7,481 bases of DNA from an uncultured Clostridia bacterium. GTDB taxonomy: Bacteria; Bacillota; Clostridia; Christensenellales; Aristaeellaceae. The number at the start of each line of letters is the position of its first letter. The stretch's first letter is position 1. The DNA is taken from contig CAMMGP010000050.1 in NCBI GenBank assembly GCA_946496415.1, positions 1 through 7,481 of the forward strand, given 5' to 3'. The notes below the pieces were generated by a model. The model made no database searches and had not been told where the DNA came from. It saw nothing but the letters and a program-made list of their open reading frames with translations. The translations under genes were made by a program, and so were the position numbers. Positions 1-4,158 of the stretch are shown here, piece after piece.

Positions 1-1282
1 CGATGCCGATGACCATGATGGAGGCGATGACGGCGATGTTCTTGCTGGAGAACATGTCCACTTTCTTGTCGATCATGATGGCCATGCCCTGCGCGGCGAT
101 GGCGCCGAACAGGTAGATCTCCAGGCCGCCGATGACCGCCAGCGGGATGCCGTAGATCACGCGGATGAGGGGCGTGAACATGGAGATGATCATGGCGAAA
201 ATCGCCGCCACCGTCAAAACCGAGGTGGAGAAGATCTTGGTGATGGCCATGGTGCTGATGTTCTCGCCGTAGTTGGTGCCGGCCGGGCCGCCGATGACGC
301 CGGCCACCATGTCGCACAGGCCGTCGCCGACGAGGTTGCGGCCCAGCAGGTCGATCATGTTGCGCTCCTTGCGGCCCTTCTTGCGCGCCAGATCGTTGAC
401 ATAGATGTCCAGCTGGTACATATGCGCCGTGGACTCGGGGATGGTGGCGATGGCGATGGGCATGATGGCCGCCACCGCCGCCCAGGAAGCCTTGGGGAAG
501 GTGAAGGCCGGCAGGGCGAAGATGGAGCCGTCGCCCAGTTTCCAGCTGGAGGCGGCCAGCGCCTCAGCGGGCATCTCGCGGAAGAGATTGAAGCCGTCGC
601 CGCCGATGAGCACCAGCAGACCCGCCGCCGCGCAGCCCACCGCCGCGCCGAGCAACAGCGGAATCTGGCCGAGGAAGCCCTTCAGGTAGCGGGAGAAGAG
701 TATGGTGGAAATCAGCGTCACCAAAGCGATGACCCACGTCCAGTTGGCGAGCGCGCCGGTCACGCCCGCAGCGGGGGCGGCGTCGGAGAGGGCGTTGCCG
801 GCCAGCGTCAGGCCGATGATCATCGCCACCGGGCCGGTGATGGAGGCAGGCAGTATCTTTTCCACCGCGCGGCGGCCGCAGAAGCGGACGATCAGGCCCG
901 CGGCGATGGACACAAGGCCCGAAAGCACGATGCCGAACTGCGCCTGCGAGATCAGCGCCGCGGGGAGGATGCCCGAGGCCTCAAACTGGGCGATCTGCTC
1001 CGCCGTGCCCTCCGCGGCCACCATGCTGGAGATCGCCGTCAGATAGGCGAAGCTGGAGCCGTAATAGAGGGGGATCTTCCTGCCGGTGATGAGGATGAAG
1101 AACAGCGTCGCCAGGCCGCTGGCGAAGATGGTGGTGGACACCTGGAAACCGGTGATCAGCGCCACCGTCACCGTCGCCGGGAACATGACGATGACCTGCT
1201 GCAGGGCGTAGAGGATCAGTTTGCCGACTGGGGGCCGCTCTTCCGGCAGATAGCCGAGGGTGGCGTCGTGCTTAAGCTCCAT
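1..1282 (-). CDS. uraA: Uracil permease (NCS2 / UraA-PyrP family), 3' end cut by window
   Basis: Inner-membrane nucleobase transporter of the NCS2 (uracil/xanthine permease) family. Characterised UraA/PyrP members import uracil by proton symport for pyrimidine salvage. My translation gives 427 codons without a stop before the window edge. It is strongly hydrophobic throughout, with family landmarks: QQVIVMFPATV at about 28-38, GRKIPLYYGSSFAYLTAI at about 67-84, PESTAH at 282-287 and GGPAGTNYGENISTMAITK at 331-349. E283, H287 and E340 align with UraA's uracil-binding Glu241, His245 and Glu290 (family knowledge). The loop after E283 is longer than I recall for E. coli UraA and carries a basic stretch (LARKKGRKER). 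Probably several dozen C-terminal residues lie off the window. Start ATG at 1280-1282: an AAGAAGG-like ribosome site lies about 11 nt upstream, while the in-frame GTG at 1289-1291 is too close to it. Xanthine specificity is not excluded, but the motifs favour uracil. [Confidence was not given in the original answer; 0.5 is a placeholder.]. Confidence 0.5.
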   Translation of the reverse strand, partial: MELKHDATLGYLPEERPPVGKLILYALQQVIVMFPATVTVALITGFQVSTTIFASGLATLFFILITGRKIPLYYGSSFAYLTAISSMVAAEGTAEQIAQFEASGILPAALISQAQFGIVLSGLVSIAAGLIVRFCGRRAVEKILPASITGPVAMIIGLTLAGNALSDAAPAAGVTGALANWTWVIALVTLISTILFSRYLKGFLGQIPLLLGAAVGCAAAGLLVLIGGDGFNLFREMPAEALAASSWKLGDGSIFALPAFTFPKASWAAVAAIMPIAIATIPESTAHMYQLDIYVNDLARKKGRKERNMIDLLGRNLVGDGLCDMVAGVIGGPAGTNYGENISTMAITKIFSTSVLTVAAIFAMIISMFTPLIRVIYGIPLAVIGGLEIYLFGAIAAQGMAIMIDKKVDMFSSKNIAVIASIMVIGI

Positions 1283-1373
1283 CGATGACACGCCTTCTTT
1301 CTCAGTATGCGCGCCGCATGGGCGCATAAATGTGCACCGGGGCAGGCTGGCCTTCCCTCGGCGCGTTTTATCT

Positions 1374-1403
1374 ATTAAACCACATCCGTCCCCCGCTTGT
1401 CAA
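1374..1403 (-). promoter_or_regulatory. Promoter of the uracil permease gene
   Basis: On the minus strand a perfect -35 TTGACA (1398-1403) is followed after 18 bp by TTTAAT (1374-1379). The predicted leader is about 85-90 nt. It contains a short hairpin (GCGCC 1311-1315 with GGCGC 1321-1325) about 28 nt before the start codon. No T-run follows the hairpin and I see no clear PyrR-type binding loop, so attenuation is not supported. Confidence 0.7.
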
Positions 1404-1549
1404 ATAAAATCCACACTTTCGCCATTATTTTACATCCGCGTCGTATCGCGCGCAAAGCGCCGCCGGTCTGTGGACAGAGCGCGAAAGCGCACCTTCGCGG
1501 CGGGAGGCGAACAACCGCGCCGCCTGCGGCAAATTGTCAATATTCTCTC
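1404..1549. other. Intergenic, no gene seen
   Basis: This is the space between the permease promoter and the next promoter, which point away from each other. Overlapping ORFs on both strands are Arg-rich, lack ribosome sites and run through promoters and terminators, so I do not call them. The only small structure is GCGC-GAAA-GCGC, a 4-bp stem with a GNRA-type loop. Confidence 0.5.
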
Positions 1550-1578
1550 TTGACAACAAATATTTTCTGTTATACAAT
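1550..1578 (+). promoter_or_regulatory. Near-consensus promoter without an obvious gene
   Basis: TTGACA (1550-1555), a 17-bp spacer, then TACAAT (1573-1578), set in an AT-rich patch. It is one of the best promoter matches in the window. Transcription would start near 1585 and meet a strong hairpin with a T-run by about 1663. It is therefore best read as the promoter of a short RNA. Confidence 0.75.
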
Positions 1579-1584
1579 AAACAT

Positions 1585-1663
1585 GGAATGTGAGAGGGAT
1601 CACCGTCGCCGCCGTCCAGCGGCAAAACGCCCTTCCTCCAAGGCAGGGGAAGGGCGTCGTTTT
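1585..1663 (+). ncRNA. Candidate small non-coding RNA (about 79 nt)
   Basis: The predicted transcript lies between the 1550-1578 promoter and an intrinsic terminator. It would form a short stem (GCCGC 1608-1612 with GCGGC 1619-1623) followed by a 10-bp terminator stem (1627-1636 with 1648-1657). No credible ORF fits. The ATG at 1583 has no ribosome site, sits at or before the predicted transcription start, and its frame runs through both terminators as an Arg-rich peptide. I do not recognise an RNA family. An alternative is a promoter remnant left after loss of a gene. Both ends are inferred. Confidence 0.4.
1624..1663. terminator. Bidirectional intrinsic terminator
   Basis: Perfect 10-bp stem, ACGCCCTTCC (1627-1636) with GGAAGGGCGT (1648-1657), and an 11-nt loop. 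TTTT follows at 1660-1663 on the plus strand. The AAAA at 1624-1627 gives a T-run directly after the stem on the minus strand. It can end the candidate small RNA and catch read-through from the minus-strand YegP-type gene. Confidence 0.7.
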
Positions 1664-1671
1664 CTGTCGGG

Positions 1672-1710
1672 AAAGAAAAGCCGCCTCCGCGGGAAAAGCG
1701 CGGAGGCGGC
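1672..1710 (-). terminator. Terminator of the YegP-type gene
   Basis: Perfect 12-bp GC-rich stem (1680-1691 with 1699-1710) and a 7-nt loop. On the minus strand it is followed by TTTTCTTTC (from 1679 down). It lies 25 bp beyond the stop codon at 1736. Confidence 0.85.
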
Positions 1711-1735
1711 ATGTGCGAGCCGTGGCTGAGGGGGC

Positions 1736-2104
1736 TTATTCCTCGACGATTTCCGCCACGGGAGCGTTTTCGCGCACGGAAGCGATGCCGTTTTCGCAAC
1801 TTTCCTTGGCCTTGTAGCCTTCGCTGGCGGCGATGATCTCGCCGTTGTCGGCCTTGAGGCGGAAGCGGAACTCGCCGGCCCTGTCGACGTACATTTCAAA
1901 TTTCGGGCACTTTTCGGTGGCGAAGCCTTCGGTGGTCTGGTCTTCCAGCGCGGCGATGGGGGCGTTCCTGCGCACGCTGTCGATGCCGTTCTTGCAGGAA
2001 GCGGCGGCGGTGTAGACCTCGGAAGTGGCGATGACCTGACCGTTGTCAGCCTTGAGGTTGAACATGATGCCGGTATTGACCTTCTTGATGACGAATGCGC
2101 TCAT
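1736..2104 (-). CDS. YegP family protein with two DUF1508 repeats
   Basis: A 122-residue, probably cytosolic protein made of two copies of the small YegP/DUF1508 unit. The copies span about residues 12-48 and 78-115: the first has FNLKADNGQVIATSEVY and NGIDSVRRNAP, the second FRLKADNGEIIAASEGY and NGIASVRENAP. The pattern (F.LKA.NG..I..SE.Y, then GI.SVR.NAP) and the length match E. coli YegP, which is also a tandem duplication of about 110 residues. The molecular role of the family is not established, so none is given. Start ATG 2102-2104 is chosen because a GGGGGT ribosome site lies 7 nt upstream and the protein then begins like family members. An in-frame ATG at 2131 would add nine residues but has no ribosome site. 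It has its own promoter and terminator and so is likely a single-gene unit. Confidence 0.92.
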   Translation of the reverse strand: MSAFVIKKVNTGIMFNLKADNGQVIATSEVYTAAASCKNGIDSVRRNAPIAALEDQTTEGFATEKCPKFEMYVDRAGEFRFRLKADNGEIIAASEGYKAKESCENGIASVRENAPVAEIVEE

Positions 2105-2135
2105 GGGAAAGACCCCCGTTCGTTTATTCATACTT

Positions 2136-2163
2136 ATTATACTGTAACTTTTGCGTTTCTAAA
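2136..2163 (-). promoter_or_regulatory. Promoter of the YegP-type gene
   Basis: Perfect -10 TATAAT on the minus strand (2136-2141). A 16-bp spacer separates it from a weaker -35, TTTAGA (2158-2163). The predicted leader is about 25 nt and holds the GGGGGT ribosome site. Confidence 0.65.
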
Positions 2164-2166
2164 AGT

Positions 2167-2211
2167 AAAATGTCCGTTTCGCGGGTCTTTGGGCGGCGAT
2201 GCGGACATTTT
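2167..2211. repeat. 10-bp inverted repeat, possible operator
   Basis: AAAATGTCCG (2167-2176) is perfectly repeated in inverse as CGGACATTTT (2202-2211), 25 bp apart. It begins just upstream of the -35 of the minus-strand YegP-type gene and ahead of the plus-strand TATAAT at 2250. A second small inverted repeat, GGACA-TTTT-TGTCC (2203-2216), overlaps the right arm, and TGTCC recurs at 2231. Neither strand has an upstream gene that obviously needs a terminator here, so a regulator-binding site is the likelier reading, though unproven. Confidence 0.4.
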
Positions 2212-2249
2212 TGTCCTTCGCGGCGGGGCATGTCCACGCGCGGCGCGAA

Positions 2250-2255
2250 TATAAT
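2250..2255 (+). promoter_or_regulatory. Possible -10 box for the small ORF
   Basis: A perfect TATAAT in GC-rich surroundings, about 20 bp before the ATG at 2276. No recognisable -35 lies 16-18 bp upstream, so an activator or chance is possible. Confidence 0.35.
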
Positions 2256-2275
2256 GGGGCATGGGGGTGCGGAGG

Positions 2276-2458
2276 ATGCGCAAGGGCTGGCTTATTTCGC
2301 TTTCCATCGTGATCTCGGCGGCGTTGGTGGGCGCGGCGCTGCTTGCGTGCATGCAGCTCTTGCGCGGCCTGCTTTCCTCGGAGGCGCTGCGCTGCGGCGC
2401 GGAGACGTTTCGGGCCGGTTCGACGCCGTTGGCGTTGATGAGCGCGATCTTTGTGTAA
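2276..2458 (+). CDS. Small hydrophobic protein, function unknown
   Basis: A 60-residue ORF of unknown family. Residues about 4-33 are a hydrophobic segment after a basic start (MRKGW), fitting a single membrane helix or an uncleaved signal anchor. LLAC ending at Cys25 loosely resembles a lipobox, although Leu at -2 is unusual. The short tail is mostly polar until a hydrophobic end (ALMSAIFV). Codon third positions are very largely G or C, as in neighbouring genes, which supports coding. Start ATG 2276 is preferred over the in-frame ATG at 2261. GGGGG at 2263-2267 gives an 8-nt spacing, like the YegP-type gene's site, whereas a TSS from TATAAT 2250-2255 would fall near 2262. No terminator follows, so the transcript may continue into the GGDEF gene 137 bp on. 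It could also be a remnant of a longer protein. Confidence 0.45.
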   Translation: MRKGWLISLSIVISAALVGAALLACMQLLRGLLSSEALRCGAETFRAGSTPLALMSAIFV

Positions 2459-2494
2459 ATTTTTAGATACGTATGCATTTTGTTTGCGCGTAGC

Positions 2495-2535
2495 TTGCGT
2501 GTCTTTACTGTTTGTGCTATACTCTGGATAGTATA
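2495..2535 (+). promoter_or_regulatory. Extended -10 promoter of the GGDEF gene
   Basis: TTGCGT (2495-2500), a 17-bp spacer, then TATACT (2518-2523) preceded by TGC, the extended -10 signature. The -10 box forms the left arm of a perfect inverted repeat with AGTATA at 2530-2535 (6-bp spacer), around the expected start of transcription. That could be an operator. The predicted leader is about 65 nt. Confidence 0.7.
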
Positions 2536-2595
2536 CTCCGTGGTTTTTCGCCTGCGGGCGGAGGACGACGCGCATGCGAAGGAGGGCGAGGCGAC

Positions 2596-3765
2596 GTGGC
2601 GGAGCGCCTGTTCCCCATACTGTATCTGGAGCTGGACGCCGTGGGTCTGGCCATACTGCTGATCGTGCTCTTTGGCCAGCAGCGCACGGGGCGGGGCTCG
2701 CCGGATCAGCGCTATTTCAGCGCCCTTGTCCTCAGCGGCATGGCCATGCTGGCGCTGGATGTCTTTATGTGGCTGCTGGACGGGCGCACCTTTCCCCTGG
2801 CGCGCGCGCTGCTCAGCGCCGCCACCGCCGCCTATTACCTCGCCACGCCGCTGGTGGCCTATTTCTGGCTGCGCTACTGCGATCACCACATCTATCGCGA
2901 CGAAAAACGCCTGCGCAGGCGGCGCGCGGCCTATCTGATCCCCTTCCTGCTCAATGCCGCGCTGTGCGTTTCCAGCATCTGGACGGGCGCTGTGTTTTAT
3001 CTGGACGCGGCCAATGTCTACCATCGCGGCGCGTGGTTCGCCGCACACGGCGTGGTGGCGCTCAGCTATTTGCTCTGCGCCGTGTGGATGATCTGGCAGC
3101 GTGCCTCGGCGCGTCGCATCACGCCCGCAGAGCGCGTCTATCTGACGCTGTTCATGGTGCCGCCGGCCATCGGCGTGGCGGTGCAGTGGTCGTTCTATGG
3201 AGTGACGATCCTCTGGATCATGGTTGCGGTGAGCATACTGTTCATCTACATCAACGTGCAAAACCAGCAGATCTTTTCCGACCCGCTCACGGGGCTGAAC
3301 AACCGGCGGCGCTTTTCGCAGTATCTGGACGTGCGCGCGCAGACAGCCCTGCCCGAGGGGCAGCGGCTCTACGCCCTGATGCTCGACCTCGACCGCCTCA
3401 AGCACATCAACGATACCTACGGCCACGCCGCCGGCGACCGCGCCCTGATGCGCATGGCCGACGCCCTCAAGCGCGCCTGCGCCGAGCGCAACGATTTTCT
3501 CGCCCGCATCGGCGGCGACGAATTCGTGCTGCTCTGCCAGCGCGAGAGCGAGGAGGAGGTGCGCCAGACGGTCGATCGTTTGCGCGGCCATCTCGAGGCG
3601 CTCAACGCCCTGAATGACGAGCCCTTCGAGGTCGCTTTCAGCGCCGGCTGGGCCGAGTTCGGCAAGGAGGGCCGCAGGAGCGTCGAGGCGGTGCTCGCCG
3701 CCGCCGACCGCCATATGTACGCCATCAAGTCCGTCCATGAGCGCTCGCGCGGCGGGCGCAGATAG
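2596..3765 (+). CDS. Seven-helix membrane GGDEF protein, predicted diguanylate cyclase
   Basis: 389 residues. The N-terminal part has about seven predicted membrane helices (roughly residues 11-27, 41-60, 72-92, 112-135, 147-168, 181-202 and 203-222), resembling the 7TM sensor region found on histidine kinases and cyclases. A GGDEF domain occupies about 226-380: DPLTGLNNRRRF at 229-240, LDLDRLKHINDTYGHAAGD at 263-281, and an intact GGDEF at 306-310. Intact GGDEF proteins make cyclic di-GMP from two GTP at the inner face of the membrane. The inhibitory I-site (RxxD five residues before GGDEF) is not present: the four residues there are ERND. Start GTG 2596 is chosen because GGAGGG (2581-2586) lies 9 nt upstream. 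The longer frame from TTG 2512 would begin before the promoter's -10. No phosphodiesterase or PilZ partner is in the window, so its signal and target are unknown. Confidence 0.9.
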   Translation: MAERLFPILYLELDAVGLAILLIVLFGQQRTGRGSPDQRYFSALVLSGMAMLALDVFMWLLDGRTFPLARALLSAATAAYYLATPLVAYFWLRYCDHHIYRDEKRLRRRRAAYLIPFLLNAALCVSSIWTGAVFYLDAANVYHRGAWFAAHGVVALSYLLCAVWMIWQRASARRITPAERVYLTLFMVPPAIGVAVQWSFYGVTILWIMVAVSILFIYINVQNQQIFSDPLTGLNNRRRFSQYLDVRAQTALPEGQRLYALMLDLDRLKHINDTYGHAAGDRALMRMADALKRACAERNDFLARIGGDEFVLLCQRESEEEVRQTVDRLRGHLEALNALNDEPFEVAFSAGWAEFGKEGRRSVEAVLAAADRHMYAIKSVHERSRGGRR

Positions 3766-3812
3766 GGCGCGAGCTGCGGGACAGGTTTGCTCTCCGGCCG
3801 CAGGTGCTCGCG
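3743..3812 (+). repeat. Three mutually complementary arms at the end of the GGDEF gene
   Basis: GCTCGCGC (3743-3750, inside the last codons), GCGCGAGC (3767-3774, just past the stop) and GCTCGCG (3806-3812). The middle arm can pair with the left arm or, together with TGCGG (3775-3779) and CCGCA (3798-3802), with the right arm. The two stems exclude each other. No T-run follows, so this is not a standard terminator. Confidence 0.4.
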
Positions 3813-3845
3813 ACGCGCCGTTGATTTGTTCCCCATGCCCGGCAG

Positions 3846-3867
3846 CGGAGCGCAGGCTCCGTTTTTT
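3846..3867 (+). terminator. Terminator of the GGDEF gene
   Basis: Perfect 6-bp stem CGGAGC (3846-3851) with GCTCCG (3856-3861) and a 4-nt loop, directly followed by six T (3862-3867). It lies about 80 bp past the stop codon. Confidence 0.85.
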
Positions 3868-3990
3868 CCTGCCATCGCGCAATGGCGCCCGCGCGCACGG
3901 GGCGCGCGGCAGGGGGAATCTGGCAAAGCGCTTCCGGTGCGGCGAAAAGGGACAGCATGTCGACAAACTGGGGAGACGGGCGGAGCGCTG

Positions 3991-4024
3991 AAAAAGCCCG
4001 CAAGCCGGGAAAGCGGACTTGCGG
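3991..4024 (-). terminator. Terminator for the Cys/His repeat gene
   Basis: Read on the minus strand, CCGCAAG (4018-4024) pairs with CTTGCGG (3998-4004), with further CCG/CGG pairing inside. A GC then five T follow (3991-3995). It lies about 135 bp beyond the stop at 4159. Confidence 0.6.
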
Positions 4025-4057
4025 ACAGAGTTAGGCAGAGCCGCCGCCAGAAAGCAG

Positions 4058-4091
4058 AAATCGCCGCTGACCATTGGCCAGGGCGATTTTT
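4058..4091 (+). terminator. Second plus-strand terminator-like hairpin
   Basis: AAATCGCC (4058-4065) pairs with GGCGATTT (4082-4089), and the T-run continues to 4091. The 16-nt loop contains the palindrome TGGCCA. It could stop read-through from the GGDEF gene. On the minus strand the T-run is weaker. Confidence 0.5.
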
Positions 4092-4114
4092 GCGATTGGG
4101 GGCTGGCGGTCTGC

Positions 4115-4143
4115 GGGGCCGGGACGAGGTTCGTCCCGGCCCC
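4115..4143. repeat. Perfect 13-bp GC-rich hairpin next to the stop of the repeat gene
   Basis: Positions 4115-4127 are the exact inverse complement of 4131-4143, with a 3-nt loop. It lies 15 bp past the stop codon at 4159. There is no T-run on either side, so it may protect the 3' end of the mRNA or help a downstream terminator rather than terminate alone. Confidence 0.65.
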
Positions 4144-4158
4144 GGATGCTTTGCCGCG

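Larger units (their letters stand above)
3766..4158. other. Convergent intergenic region, hairpin-rich, no gene
   Basis: No gene is supported here. Besides the separately listed structures there are hairpins at GCCAT 3871-3875 with ATGGC 3882-3886, and CCGCGCGC 3889-3896 with GCGCGCGG 3902-3909. ORFs crossing this stretch are shadows of the flanking genes. Confidence 0.6.

Noticed and set aside
422..1288. 288-codon plus-strand frame opposite the permease
   Set aside because: Low-complexity Arg/Gly/Asp/His composition and no start signals; the minus strand encodes clear UraA motifs.
1283..1373. PyrR attenuator or uracil-responsive leader for the permease
   Set aside because: Only a short hairpin without a T-run is present, and no antiterminator/terminator pair or recognisable PyrR loop is seen.
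1583..1729. Short basic peptide beginning at the ATG just after the 1550-1578 promoter
   Set aside because: The ATG is at or before the predicted transcription start, has no ribosome site, and the frame passes through two intrinsic terminators.
2137..4074. 645-codon minus-strand open frame opposite the GGDEF gene
   Set aside because: GC-rich shadow ORF without domains. It crosses two promoters and the GGDEF terminator, while the plus frame encodes intact GGDEF motifs.
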